Notes: a model not told the origin generated them from the sequence alone. Counted from the stretch's first letter, positions 12,401 through 27,400 are shown. The stretch is DNA of 64,000 bases from Larus michahellis (GCF_964199755.1 NC_133904.1:248001-312000); one strand, 5' to 3'. Program-made: numbers and translations.

Positions 12401-15400
12401 CAGTCTTCACGTAGTCCAAATGGCATATTCCTCAGCTTTACTAAGATTGAGCTGAGGTCCCAAATAGGGCAAGCTTCTCTACTAGCAGAGTGGGCTTGTT
12501 CAACGAGAGAATGTACTTGCTGCTGCTGCAGGCTCACAAGCAGAAAGCAGCCAAACTGCTGTCAGCCAACAGACAAAGACAGATGCCAAGGAAGACTCAG
12601 GTGAGAAGTCTTTCTGGTCCAAAGCAATCCTTTTTGCGTACTATATTTTTGTCTGAGAGTTCTGAACATTACTACACACAATTTGACTAGCAGAAGTTGC
12701 TGAGTTACACCCAACTCTCCAGTTGTGAGCTCTACACTGCAGTGGAGAGGTACCCGTTCCTTTCTAATGGAGACCCCGAAAGCAACAGGCAGCCCAAGGG
12801 CACCTGGCACATCCCCAAAAGGCCTGTACGCCAAAGGTCTGGATGTCAGCGCTTCTGGAGTAAAGCAGCACTTGCCCAGCCCCAGCACAGATTCGGAAGG
12901 GCACGGGAGAAAGCACGCTCAGCAAGTTCCTCTCCAACATGCTTGGTCAGTCCAGCCTCTTTTGTGGGGAGAACTCCCATATGCCACATGTATATTTGTA
13001 TGTGTTTATATATGCATACACGATGTGGACATGAACTAGGATTTTTGCTAAACAGCCTTTCTAAATTTAAGCCTGTACAGTCAGCCTGAAGGTCTACCGT
13101 AGCTCAGCACCTCTGCCCACGGTGCCAGAAGCGGCTGCGAGTGAAGGGGTGCGAGACGAGGCAGCGTGGAGCGACTCTTCCCCCAGGCAGTCCCCGGACT
13201 CCGGTGACCTGCAGCTCAGAACGGCTCTGACCCTGATGTGCCTCGTCCATATTCTCCAGTCTCCCCTTGAGCTCAGTTAAACTCCTAATCCCCCCACGTA
13301 CCACAGTGAGTAGTTTCACCCTGCGTGGAAAAAAAATCTGTCTGAAGCTGCCTCTAACTCTCTCTATTAGAAACCTCCCAGCTCCCGTACTGGGACAGAC
13401 ATTGAACTGTGGATCCCCACCACCGCTCTATGGGCCGCTCTGACCACTGTCACAAACGTCTTTCCCAGAATGCAAATTTCTAACTTTTACACATCCTCCC
13501 GAGAGGTGATGAACAGATCAGAGCCCACCATTTTGGATATGAATTTGAGGCTGTTTCCCCTTGTCATGTAAATTTTCTCTTCTCTTTCCCAGCTATGACC
13601 ACACAGATAAGGTTCCCAGACACACAGGTTCCCAGACAGATTGCTTCGGGGCTCCACCACCGTTCTTTCCAAATATGGATGCCAACTGCATATTTTTAAC
13701 TCCCTGAGTTTTAATTCATCTTTTCTTTGTGTGGATAGAAGTGCGGTTGAAAGCCAAGAAAGAGCAGACAGGAGTATGCAGTTTTCACAAGGGGGGGGGA
13801 ATTTGCGTTGTCAGCTGCAGAGACCGGAGATGTGTCTGCTCTGAGAAGAACCCCAGCAGGAATCCCAAACACGCTAATTAACTGTGGGCTTGATGACAGA
13901 ACTGAGAAAGCAGCAAGAAAGAACTCACTGACTGCAGAGACCCGATTTCCACGCAGGAAGGCTGCTGCGCTGAGGAACGTAACTCACAGGTTTGGCTGCA
14001 TTAGGGCAGGCTGCACAACCCAGCACCGTGCTGCAATATTTGGCGTATTGCTGCCCAAAGCGCTGACTTCATTTCCTCTCCCCACCAGAGACCCCAGGAG
14101 ACGGCTGAGTTCTGCAGCAGGGGAAGCTCAGCTTTGGAGCAATCTGCTGGGTTCCAGCATCTCTTCCCTTGAAGCAATTTTGCTCCTTTTTAGCGTTTGT
14201 TGCTAGGAGACCAAGGATTGTCCTAATTATATATGAAAAGCAACTGCCATCTCCAAATTGCCTACTTGACAGAAAGGGCTATATCAAGAAAAAATAGACT
14301 GTGTGAGAAAAAATTCTCTTTTCCGGGCTCTGAAAACGCTTGATCCTGTTGCTTCACTACCTGAAAAGCTGTACTGTTTCTGCCCCTTCCACCTACGGGT
14401 CTGAATGAAAAAGGAGGTCCATGCATCACACCACACAGCTCAGCAAGCCACATGCACCAAGCAGGTTTTATGGTGCAAGGCAAACACGAACAGCCAGCCC
14501 TAGCTCGCTGCCCCTCAGAGAGGAATCCTTCTACCTGTCTTAGACGCACTGAGACCTCAAGGCATCAGACTTCCCATCTGTGCCAGAGGCTGAAAAACAT
14601 CAGAGAAACTGTAGCAAGCTTTGATTTATAACATCTAGATTCAATACTGAAATCGCCTACCTCTTCCCACCAGAGACACGACACGCTGCAAAGATCCTAA
14701 CCGGCAAAACAGATGCCATGCAATGCAGCCACACAGAAGCTCACTTTCTACCCTGTCTTAACTTGGTCTCTCTAGAAACAACACAATCCCACAAGCACTC
14801 GCTTCCCCCAAACTTCCACAGCAAGTTCACTCTGCACGTGACCAGCTGCAGCACCTCCTTAATCTTCTTTCTTCCCATACTCTTACACTTTGGTTCCTCT
14901 GTAACAGTGGGACACCTCCAGCGCTCCACAGGCCTGCACAGGGGTATCGTGTCAGCACCAGTAGGAGCTCAGCATCTAACCTGAGGGAAGCTTAAGGGCT
15001 TACCCTGGCTACAGGACGGAGGCAACGAACCATTGCCAAAGATGGAGAGAGCACGGTTACGGCCACACGAAGAGCTCCGTGTGGAACGGCTACTGCCTAA
15101 GGCTCCAAAACTGCCGGGTGCGACAGCCCACACAGCCTGCTGCAGCAGCAGCCCAGAGATTTAAGGGATGCAGTGAGGGAAATGCTTTCCTATTTTAGAA
15201 GCAAAGCATACTTTGCATTCTCAAGCAGACAGTGGTCCCTGCTCAGCTACAAGAGCACGGGACCAAGGCAGCTGCAGCGTGCAGTACCGTAAAGACACTC
15301 CAAGTCATCCTGCCCTGAGATCAGCCAGCTCCTGAAGAGGCGCAGGTGGTAGGAGCACTGCTGGAGGTGATGGGCTAGAGCGGCATCCAGGGAGACGTTC

Positions 15401-18400
15401 CGGCTCGTGGCATAGTCAGAGGAAAAACGGCGCAGCAACTGGGCAACGTGGTGGTGCTCAAACGCATCTGGAGGAAAGGGGGCCACAGAGAGTGAGAGGA
15501 GCGGGGCAGGTGCAGCTGGGGACAGAGAAATTGAGGAAATGTGGGGATGGAGCTGCCAGCACCAGGGCTGCTGCGTGGGCAAGACCCACACACAGGCTGA
15601 AGCCCCATCCCTCCCGCAGGGAGCGGGTCGGGGTGCCCTCAGATCCACACAGCCCCCGTCACTCTGCCAGGCCAGCCGCCCGGCCGGGCCAGCCTCCGCC
15701 AAAGGCAGCTGCGGCGCAGGGGCAGCCCCCGAGCAGCGAGGCTTCACCTTTGTAAGTCAAAGTCTGACAAGCAAATACATTTTAGGACACGTTCCGATTC
15801 CATTAAGGCTCAGGTTTGGCTAGACAAGAAGGTCAGGCCCACACTTGCCCTCCCCCAGCTGAGACAAGAGATCCGGACTGCCAACAGAGCGTTCGAGTCC
15901 TGCATCCAAACGCAGCCAGCCACCCCAGCACATGGAAGAGAGCAAATGACCCGGCATCAGACGACTGGAGGCTGTGAAAGGGATGCTGGGGACAGCAGGG
16001 TTTGACTGAGAGCACAGTGCTTAAAGCAGGAAGGACAGAGGGGGCACAGAAGTGCTGACCGCCCCTCTCTAGATCTCAGAAGAGCCCAGTGCCATCTTCT
16101 GTGACATCCTTGCATGGCAGACAAGGCACCAGCACACAGGCGCGTCTCCTCCACGTATACAGCTCCAGGACTCGTGTCACACTCCCGAGACTCACAAGAC
16201 CAGGGCATGAAGCACACAGCCTGATGCTGTGCTTGGCCACTGCTTTGGTTCACCCATCCCATTTCACCACACAGAGGTAGGTCTTCAGAAACAAAATGCA
16301 GGTTCAGAGCCGTGAATAGCTTCTGCATCCTCAGGCGAGCAGCTGGTGTGGCGAAACAGCCTTCCTGTGAAAACCAGTGCCAAGCCTAAACCAAATATGC
16401 CTAACTTCAAGCTCACACCTGCTGGACCTTTGTCTTTGTTTTCTGGATTAAGGAGCACTTTGCCACTAGAAATAGTCATTGGTTCTTGAGAAAAACCTGA
16501 TGCCTAGTTTCACGTTACTGTATCTGGGGCGGAGGCAGTTGCTTTACAGTGTGGCTTAGGAAAGACTGACGCTGGGTACAAGTGTTGCTGGCAAGATAGA
16601 ACGACACATCCTGCTGACATACACCACGTGAGCTCAGATGGCATCCAGACATACAAACAAATCGAGCAGCTGGCCACTCTGGGAAAAACAAAACTGAGCA
16701 AGCACAGAAAACAGGTTCCCTTCAGGTATTTGAAACAATAAAGCCACTTTTAGCTGCCCCGTCCCCTTTCATCTTTCCCAAAACTCTGGCCTTCATAGTA
16801 GTCTTCTGAACTTTTTTCGTCTTCCAGATCACGTAGAGCAGAATATCTTCACATTTACTAAGCAACAAGATTGCAGAAGCAGCCTTGATCACATAAGACA
16901 GAAATACTTGACCTGACACCTTTCAGTGATCTGCTTTGGTTCTAACTTGTCTCAACAGCAGGAGCCATGAGGTAGGAGCGGTGCGGTGAAACAAACCTTT
17001 TCAAAAGTTTCTGTGCAAGACTTGGAATAATAAACACTAGTTCAAGGCATCTGCTACAACAGAGCTAGTGGTCTTTAACCTCAAAGGACTCCCAGTTCGG
17101 GTGTTAGGTTAGCAGCAATATGAAGCACAGACGGTGAGAAAACACAAGCAATGTCAGGCGTCCTTTACCAAGCCTCCTCGTAGCTGCTGGCATGACGGGA
17201 GTGAAGCAGGTTACACCCCCCCGGGTGGCAGGTGCAGAACCCCTCCTGCCTCAGGAAGGCAGCATTGTCCACCAACAGCAGATGAGTGAAAGTTCTGGAG
17301 AGACACCATTCCTGGGATAACCTCTGCGGGAAAGGTGAGCCTACTCCCACCAACACCACCGTGCCTACAGTAACCAAGGGACCACCCGAACAGACAAGTC
17401 TGCAAACAGGAGGCCATGAGGTTACCAGTACTCCTAAAACGACTGTGCTGAGGAATACCACACGCAGAGAGAATGCTGTCAGCACCTCCTTCTCTCCCAC
17501 CGTACACCGCACTCTTCCAGGTGACACGTGGGCAGCCTCAGGCTATCCTTGTTTTGGTCCTGCAAATCTGCATTGTACAAACTGAGGACCTAAGCTGCTG
17601 ATGCTCTTACAGAATATGGAGCGGATATCCCCGGCCCCAAATCCGATGGTATTCTCCCCCCGACCCCCACTCCCCGAAAAGGGAGTGTGAAAGAAGGCCT
17701 TAATGTTAGTAGTGGAATTAAAGGCTGCTTAAGGAGTCCGTTCACAGAGCTGCTGCTCTTGCTTTTTCACCTGGGACGCAAATGCCTTGGGGAACAGCAG
17801 AGGAACCACCGAGCAGTTACAGAGGATGAATGAACAAGTTAGTCACAACGAGACAATGGGGGGAGGGTGAAGCGTGTTTGGACACCAGATACACAGACAC
17901 AAAAAAACCACAAGAAGGCTGAGAGGAGAATATGTGCAGAGAGAACTGAATGTGAGCATGGGGTTAGAAGTGTGAGGGAACGTCAAATCAAGGAAGCAAA
18001 CGTACCATTAGTCGGATGCTTTGCAAACGACACAGAAAATCGTTTTACGGCTGGCATAGACAAGAGCTCTGAGGAAATAAAAACAGATCATCTCAGTTAA
18101 CAGCCTGCTTCTAAGGATCCCCGACCTTCACATGCTTGCAACTACCCTTTCAGATTCACCTTCTTCTTGACCCCCATAACACGTGCTCCCCGGGGCACTG
18201 CTGTGGCTCTGACCGCACCTCTTGGCTTCCTCGCACTCTGCCGGCTCCCGCTTCCCCTGCGCTGCCCTGACAGGGTCTCCCCTGACGCTGCAAAGACTCA
18301 GCCACGCTCTCAGTCACAGGCAGCACCTCGTTCCTCCCCACCACGCTTCCAGCCGTCCTGAGCGCGACCCAGGCTCGGTCCAGTGCAAGATGCAGCCGGG

Positions 18401-21400
18401 CCATGCTCACAGCCACAGGAGCACGTGGCAAAGCAGAAGCACAAGAGTCCTCAGGATTCACCTCTGCCCAAGGAAAACCACAACTGCTCTGCAGAGGAAC
18501 TGAAGGGCCCTGGCATCGGTAAGTGCAGCTCGAGACATCCCCTTCATGCAAGCTAAACAGAGCTATTTATGCGTTTGAAGCTAAATCAACTAACGAATTG
18601 GTGAACAAATAGAAGGCCCGTGAACACATGCCTCTACAGTTCTGTTGCTCAAAGCATTTCAGTACAGAAGAGGTTTTGGGATACACCCGTCAGACTGGTC
18701 CTCGGGCTTCTCCTGGCCATGTCCCAGGCCAAGCTCTCCCACAGAAATCACACATTGGAAAGACAGTGCAAGGAGAGACTCTAGGCACCTAATGGCGTGT
18801 AGGGAGATGAGCTTTAGAAGACATGGATTAGTCTCCATGTGCACAACAACAACAAAAAAAAAAAAAAAAAAGAGGCTGAAAACTTCAGTTTATTCCCACT
18901 CCAGAAATTCCTCAGCCTAGATCAGAACACCTGTATGTAGGATTTGATGTGAGAACCCAGCCAATCATACCTTCTGCTGCTATTTAGGAACTTTTAGGAA
19001 ATACTAGAAAATGTTTTTATTTCCCTCTCACGTTTCATGCGGCCGTTCTACCTAGTCAATAGGGTCTGTACGCCTACCCCTCTACTCCAAGGCTAGAAGA
19101 TACACTTAGCAATTTATGCTCCACACCCCCACTGTGCTTCTCTAGCTACATCCACCAACTTGGCCAAATAATATATTTAAACCAAATCTCAAGCTTGCTG
19201 CAATTTCCTTCACCAGCACAACAGCCCTAAAAATTGTTTTTCTTTCTTTAAACTCGGCAAAGAGAACATGACAATCTTCCCTACACGTGCGGTCCCTTAG
19301 AAGTGTCCCAGCCCTGGAGCTGCAGTCAGCCAGCTGGTAACCCTCTCCATTCCACCCCACATCTCCCCCCGCCTTTACAGCACATCCATTTACATGGTAC
19401 TGCCACACGGCTTACTGGACCCCTGGCTGCAGACAAGGCAACCTCAAATCACAACCACCAGTGTGGTTGTCCCACCACCTGAGGCTGGGACACAACTTTC
19501 CACTGAAGTCTTCCTTAGCCTCTTCCAGCCCCAAGCAAAAAAGACGTCAGAAATAAGGGCCATTTTAACTTCCCTTGAGCAAGTCTTTAAGGAAGTGCTA
19601 CAAGCCATGCACCACACCTTGAAGCATCACAGCCATGAAAAAATATCAGAGTTCATGCAAAGATGTGCTACAGAATCTGGAGATTTTAAAACATTATTAG
19701 CTTGATGACTGTGAAAAAGGCCTTGATACAAACATGCTGCAAGAGTCTGCTGTAGCTGCTGTGTCACCATATTCAGCTCTAGTGATGTTTGGTTTAAATT
19801 TCATTGTTCAGCATTTCATTGGTGCTCATTTAAGCAGGAACATGCAGATCAAGGCCTTATTTCACATTCCAAACTACCTTCCCCAGAAGCTAAATTCCCC
19901 TCTGCCTCCTACTTGTTTTTCCAAGCCCCCCGACTTCTTCCTCACAATTGCTCTTATTGCAGCAAGGTGTTGGTAGCACAGGGTGCCATAGCACCCTAAG
20001 AAACATGAGAAAAGAAGCGTAGCATCAAGATGAATAATTCTGGGCTGTGTTAGTCACACGCTAGTTAAATAAGTCTGCCTTTAAGGACTTGAGGGCACAA
20101 CTGCGTCTCAGCATGCAGAGACCTTGACACCGAATTCAGGCCAATGCAGCAGGACTCTGCTCTGGACCCGGAACGCAGGCAGCCAGTTGCAGGCACACTC
20201 CTACTCACAGCCTGCAGGGAAAGGCAGCACCGGCACGGAGCAGAACCTCTTCTCTTCCCAGCTGGGTACAGAGCAGTCTTTGATGCTTTTCCCTGGGAAT
20301 CAGTGCTGCCTTGGATTCATGCTGCTTGCAGATTTATGGAAGAAAAGCAGCCAGAGCCCTCACTGGCCTTTTCAGCAACTCTCCTGGTATTCCCACCCCT
20401 GTCCTGTGCCAGACATCATCAGCTTATTCTGGGACCTATGAGTAGACAGTGCTTGCTGCCTTGAGCAGCTCAGACTGGTAGAGCGGGGTTTAAAATCCCT
20501 CCAGCTCACCCTCCCTGTATCGCTCACAGCCCCCTGAAGAGGTGAGAAGCAACACAGTTCTCTCTTACACAGCGAGAAGCAGCACAGAAAGCCAGTACGC
20601 ATACTGACCTCGGTACAACCGCATTCAGGATGTTCCATCAGGTCTGAGAACTGGGCAGCATCTTTCCACCCTGATTTGCTAGGCCATTTTCCTTGCCTCA
20701 AAAGTGGACAAAAATCCAAATGGACCAACCTCCCATTTTCCCCAAAGGCCCCAAATTACTGCCTTAATCATCTCCCCACCTTATAATCCAACAGTGCTAG
20801 TGTTCGTCATGATCCTGGTAAGAAAGGCACTCAGACTGGAAGGTATTGAGCAAAATACCATTTTTTGGAACTAACACAAAAAGGAAAAAGAGAGGACAGA
20901 TAATCTCACATCCATTCAGATGCTGGGAAGCCCAAGTTGTGCAACATTAGGTGGATTTCCAACCAGGACACAGCACGCTGTGCAGGTCCTGTCCACGGAG
21001 AGGTTTGTCCACCACTGCTTAACTCAGCATTCCAACAAATGATATGTTAATCGGCACTTGCAGAGTCCGAGTGCCTGCCTTAACGGGATCACAGCGGACA
21101 CTTGCAGTTGTGCGTTACACCCCCACAACTCCTCCAGGATACCCCAGTCTTTCCCTGTGCTCCAATTTCCTTGAAAGCAGCAACACTCTCTCTGCTTCCC
21201 AATGCACAACGCGCTAGGACTAACTGCAGATCCATCTGCAGCCAGCAACACCTTTCACCCACGTGCATCAGGTAACATTTATACTAATAACCCAAGTAGA
21301 TTTTACAGGATTATCTTGCTGAACTTTAAGGTAGTTTCTGCAGAACTGCACAATGACTTTTGCAGTATTTCATGCGAGTATCCCACTTACCTCAAGCATT

Positions 21401-24400
21401 TCAAGCATATTACACTTGCTTTCTGACAGCTACCTCGGACTCTTCTGTGTACCCAGCCTTACTCTAGTACCCATCTTATCCACCCCCAAGCACATCGTTC
21501 TGCCCCTGGGTTGGCTCCACCTTCTATAGGGTGAGGACTACTGTCACCACAAAAGCTTCACTTAGCATCATCAAGATCACCAAGGTACGCAAGATGATGC
21601 GACGTGCTGGATTTCCACACCAGGACAAACCTATTTAACACCTAGACCAATAAATCCTCCTCCACAACAGCAACTAGTATTAAAATGTCAGAGCGCAATC
21701 AGACCCCAGTAATACCATACATCGGCATAAAACTCCTCGCACAGAGTCAGCTCCTGTCTTGTCTTAGCAAGGGTCACAATTTCTTGGGATACGATAAAAT
21801 GCATAACTGTAGATGCGACGAATATACACACTCAACTGTCATTCTTCTTCGCAGTCTGTCTTTGTCTCAATAGCATCCTGAGACACCAAAGTCCACACAT
21901 TAAGCACCTGCTGCATGGGGAACACACATACCGTCTTTGTATGTCAGGCTGCTGGCAAACTTTTTGCCATGGCTGCGTGCGTAGTCCTGGAGGTTGGGGG
22001 CACTGGAGGAGCCTCCCAGCACAGTGGTGCTAAACAGGCCGGTGCATTGTGACCCTGGAAAGGCATGGAAGGTGTTAGTATTACATCTCCACTGCATGCA
22101 ACTACAGAAAAGCAGGGTTAGTCAAAGAATGAGGAATGAACTGCCACTTCGCAGGCAATCTCAGGAAAACACATGATGCCAGGGAGCATGGGGAGGCAGT
22201 ATTCCCGATTCTAAATTCAGTAGTGCCAAATGCACATCAGGTAAACCAAAACTCAGCACCAGGAAAGTTCCTGACTCCATCCAGGGGTTTATTTCCATTT
22301 GGCTTTCTTGCCCTGACCTAGGAGAAACACCTTGACACCCTCCAGTCAGCAAATCTACACCGTCATGTGAGAAAAGCCAGGATGCCAAATCACTGACGTT
22401 CGTGTCACAGGGCTTCATTTCTGCTCTTCTGCCCTTTCTCTTTGGAAAGCTCCTTTTTCTGTAGGACACCGAGAAGAAGAAAGGACTGCCTGATCTGTTG
22501 ATCAGCAAACGTGGATTAATCACTCTGTCACACAGTAACAAAAGCAATGTGACCAGAGAGCTTTCCTTCATGAGCTGCTGCCCTGATGCCATTTCACATC
22601 CACTGGGTCATGTCCTGCTACTCCAGAGTAGGTCCGATTGCTCCATGCACTGCCCTTCCAAAGCACCAGATGCGCACACAGCGAGGAACTTTGCTTACCC
22701 TATGGCGAGGAATACGGCATGCAAGGCACTCTCACGCAGAGGAGGGCAACCTAATACCGCTGGCTTTGGCAGCTGCTGGTTTTTGCCTCTCCAAGGTTCT
22801 GTAGAGTGACTTGTCTTTATTTAGGGAACATTGGGCATTTGAAACAGGATTCTTTCGACTGAAGATGGCAACTGTGAGTGAGACAAAATGGGCCAAAGCC
22901 ACTGATAGGCTATAAATTCTCTGCTAAACCATCCTGCATGCTGTACTGAGAATGCCAACGGCTAAAAATAACATTACTCCCACATACAAAAGGCTTCCAG
23001 AAGGAAGCAGGTTGATATTGTTCTACCTTGTCTGCCAAGGCAAAAAACCCGACATACTGCCTATTAGTATTTAACTGGAACAGCGCAACTGTTACTACTG
23101 TTAAAAAGATCCTGCCCATATTGCAAGCAGCTCTTGATTCTAAAATACAGCATCATAGCATGATTTAGGTTGGAAGAAGCCGCTGGAGGCTTCTTTCCCA
23201 ACGCCCCAGCAGGGACAACTTGAATCAGCTTGCTAGGGGTTGTCCAGTCAAGTTTTGAATACTTCCAAGAAAGGAGATTTCACAACCTCTCTGGTTGTTC
23301 CAATGTCTAGCACATTCATGGTGAAAAATTTGTTCCTCCTAGCTAGCTGGAATTTCCCATGCTGCAACTTGTGTCTGTTGGTTCTCGTCCTATGCCACAT
23401 GCCTTGGAGGACAGTCCATCTCCGTCTTCTCTGTAACCTGCCATTTCGGTGGTTGAACAGCATCAAGGTCTCCACTCCCCACAGCTTCTGATCTGAACAA
23501 GCCCTGCGCGCTCTGCTTCTTCTCCCAGGTCATGGGCTCCAGCCCCCAGCCACCTCCACTGCCCCTTAACAGGCTTACACCCGCTACACCCACACCCTTC
23601 TGGCATCAGGGAGCCCAGGACAGGACGCGGGCTCCCAAGAGGGGATAGAGGGGAAGAACCAAATCTCTCAGCCTGACGGCTGTGCTCCTGCTAACCCAGC
23701 AAAGCATGCCGTTGGCCACCTTTGGTGTAAGGACGTGCTGCTGCCTCGTGTCCACCGGTGGTTCTTCAGAAACCCAGCTCTTTCTCTGCAAAGCTCTTTT
23801 TTAGCCAGAGCTTCTTCGGAGAAAACACACAGATCCTGAGTTCTGAGCTATTTACATGTGAGCTCAGCCTAAGCTGATGATATCTGCTCCTGGGAGCAGT
23901 GGGGGATGACCGAAAGGGTCCTCATAGGCGCTGAACTTAAGCCATTCCACCGCTGTGACACTGCTGGTAGCTTTCCACAGGACAGACTAGCACATACGTG
24001 TCCTTTGACAAACAGGCGAAGAACTCTTGCCTGCAGAGTGACTGATACCCAAGTCTTAGAAAATTTCCTCCTAATGCCTTAAAGTGGAGCTCAGCGCGGA
24101 CTTAGCATGAACTGGAATCTGTCAGAATGCAAACAAAATTTTGTCAAGCAGCAGCCAGGATGACGCTCCCAATCATCCTTCCATGACTTAAAAACAAACA
24201 ACAACAACAAAATGCCAACAGGCTCATTTACTGGCAGATAAAAATGGAACAGAAGATTTTTATGACTTTCTGTCTTGAGCAACCTCGTGTCACTAATCAT
24301 TAAGCTACGGATACCCCAGTGTTTCTGCTGTCCTACAGTAGACAGAGGCATTTTGCTAGCATCCTTAAGCCAGAGGAGAAGTTACAAATTGTCTACAGTG

Positions 24401-27400
24401 AGCTCTAGGAGACCCCTGTACCACACACGCATCCTGAAGACCATAATGGTATACTAGCCATTTGGACTTAAGGTATAGCAACATTTGCTAGACATTACCG
24501 TATGTGCATTCAATGTTTCAGATGTTTAAAAAATGGACATCCCTTATTTCCCTACGTGCGTCTCAGCACAAAGCTTCTTGCCCAACGGCAATACACCACT
24601 TCCATTGCTCAAACAGCAAGGAAGCGATTTTCCCCCATTTTGAAGTGCGTTTGCAAGCAAAGCAAGGCACTGAAACCTCCCTAGGCTTCTCAAGCTGGAA
24701 GCATGCACACTACTGCAGACAAGCCACAATAACGCACTCGCTCCTGCCCAGACAAACACGGCACACCCCAAAGCCCACTTTGCATACACAAAACAAGCTC
24801 AGCCCGCCCCTTTTCCAAACAGACATTTCAAGGCATATTTTAAATTACAGTACAGACACAATTCCGACAGGTATGGCAGCAGGGTTATTGCAGGAGCTCC
24901 ATCCTGCTCCCCGTTCCTGCATGCCTAGACATACGAGGTTACCCCTGAACAGTCGTTCTCCCAGAGACAACGATAGCCAGCCACTGACACGGTCCAGCAA
25001 CAGGAGGTCAGCTCAACTTCACAAAAGCCGAGAAACAGCAGGTAGAATCCGAATGAACCCCCTCATAGCACAGCTGCTGAGACAAGTATCAAAGCCAATG
25101 TTCAAGCTCCCATGAGTTCCATGTTATATCTCACAGAGAGAGCACATTTCAGGTCCTAAAGGGGGAAGAAATCAGATTTCTACAAAACAAGCAGGAAAGG
25201 AATCAGGAAGATTCCTTGAAGAGCTTGACTTTTACAGGTAAAGAGGCATAATTCTTCTTAACAGTTCTCAGGTTAAGAGAAATTCAGAGACATCCTAATA
25301 ACCCAGGATTGTGCAAGCTGGTGTTGCACAATTTGTTGGTCTCTCCTGCTCAGCCCTTCTGTGCCTGCAGGTGCAAGACTCTATGGAGAAGAATGGCGGC
25401 TGGACTGAGTCTGCAGCTAGAGGTCTACTGTCACAGATCAGGTCTATCAATTCCCACTCAACGTTTTGTCTCTGCAGAGCTTCACAGCTGGGAGAGTGAC
25501 CAGGACAGGCTTCCCCGCAAGGCAAGTCAGGCAAGAACCTCAAATTAAACCTGCTGGGATCACATTTCAAATTTTGTTGTGAAGGAAAAGCAGTACTGTA
25601 CAAGGGTCCAGTAGAGTAGTAGTCTTCTCTATTGCCAAAACAGACATTCCTCAGAAACCTGGAAAAGGCTGTAGTAAACAGGCTCTCAATATCTGCTGTC
25701 CAGAGCACGTGCCTTCTGGTACTCAGACATCCAAACAGTAAAGACAGTTTGCATGTGGCGTTTGACGTACTCAGTAATTTTCCAAGCAGATGCACTTCCT
25801 TGACTGTGTGCCATCTCAGAAATTCTCACATTGATTCACAGGGCTTCACAGAATAACCACAGGCTTCTTCAAGCCTAAGCACGGCAGTCTATTACAGCTT
25901 ACTTAATCCTGCAGGCGCTCTGTTAAAAGCAGATGTAAATAGATGCACTACCTGAAAAAGCACATTCAAAACCCACTATGGCCAAGGCTATTGTACCTTT
26001 ATGAAAATAATATGCATCAGCCATTCCTTCTTAGATTTTTCCAACTGGCTGGGAGCATAGCTGGCAGACTCCAGGGATACTTCCTAACCACTCTGAAGAA
26101 AATTCCCTTTACTTGGTAAGAATTAGCTTCCAAAGAAGCAGCTCATTCAAAAGTGACAAAGAAATGATCAGGCCTTTCAGAAATCTCTTGGCTGCAGGAT
26201 GTCCACATAACAGAGTAAAGAACTGGTAAGCCAGAACCGCTGCAAGTCTACGGCCATGACATAATGCAAAAATTATTTAAAAAAAAAAAAGAAAAAAGAA
26301 AGTGGGCATAACTTGGGCATTTTCACCCCCTGGTGCTTATTAGTCATCTGCAAGATCTAGGTTTCACAGCTGTCTTTGAACCTCACGACAGCAAAGACAG
26401 CTTTTCAGTTTCCAAATAGATCTTGCTTTAGCAAAAATATTTGTGGAACAATTTCAACTATTAAGACATAGTTCAGGTTAGGACGGCAGGGAATGCTACT
26501 CTCAAGGACAGGCAGAGAACCCCAAATGTCCAAAAATATTCTCTTCCTCTGGCTACCAGTCAAAGAATGGCTAATCAGGGATTCCTCAATTAGAGAGCTG
26601 TCAAACACCTTTGCAGATGACAGATCTGTTCCACACAAGAGATCTTTATGAAACAAAGGCAGAAACATAATAGCCCTACATGAAGAGCAGCTTTGCGTGT
26701 AAACTACTGTTTTGCAGAACAGAAAGCACGCTATTTCTCACCTAAAATCATCTCTTCCTACTAAGTTCAGAAATGGTATAACAAATGACAGCAACATGGA
26801 ACCAGAAGGCCAGCCCGCAAGTACGCAGCTTGCTCTGCTGCTCCCATACTATAAAGGATGAAAAGTGCATCTTCTGTAGCTAGAAGCTGAAGGAGAAGAT
26901 CATACACAAAAGGAAATACAGTAAGATAGTCTCTACAGTGGTCTAAACAATAACACTAAAAGAAGACATAATACACACAGAGAGACATACAAGGAACTTA
27001 AGCCGGATGTGTATGTGGAGAGACAGACAGATGCCCACAGAAACAGAGCGGCACAGGTGAGCAGGCTGGTTACGGGTCACGTACAGTACCTAAGCCACTT
27101 TGCTTCATCTCAGAAGACTGCCTGGAATAAGTGCTGAAGAGGCGATAACCTCCTGATTTGGAAGAAGATTCAGATAGCACCTGCAAAGACAGACAGTATA
27201 ATCAGTGCCGTGCTCTAAGTTACCCACTGGTCTCAAAAGCCTTTATACATCAATTGAAGGTAAAGAAAAGCCGGTCTCTTCCTTAAAAAAAAAATCACAT
27301 TTTTCAAGACGCATAAAATACTCATATGCTAAAATTGTGACAGTGCACGCTCAATTTTCATTTCAAGTTCCTGTTGGGTTGTGGAACAGTGGAGATGAAC

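Noticed and set aside
13090-13690. Block that looked like a diverged interspersed repeat
   Set aside because: I could not match it to CR1, an LTR or another avian family by eye, and saw no duplication or tail. RepeatMasker would settle it.
18645-18920. A18 run as the tail of a retrosequence
   Set aside because: No coding remnant or target-site duplication beside it; it is preceded by CAA repeats, so a simple repeat is more likely.
25295-25795. 166-codon minus-strand intronic ORF
   Set aside because: No recognised motif, no suitable splice sites in PPIP5K1 phase, and it overlaps another chance ORF on the other strand.
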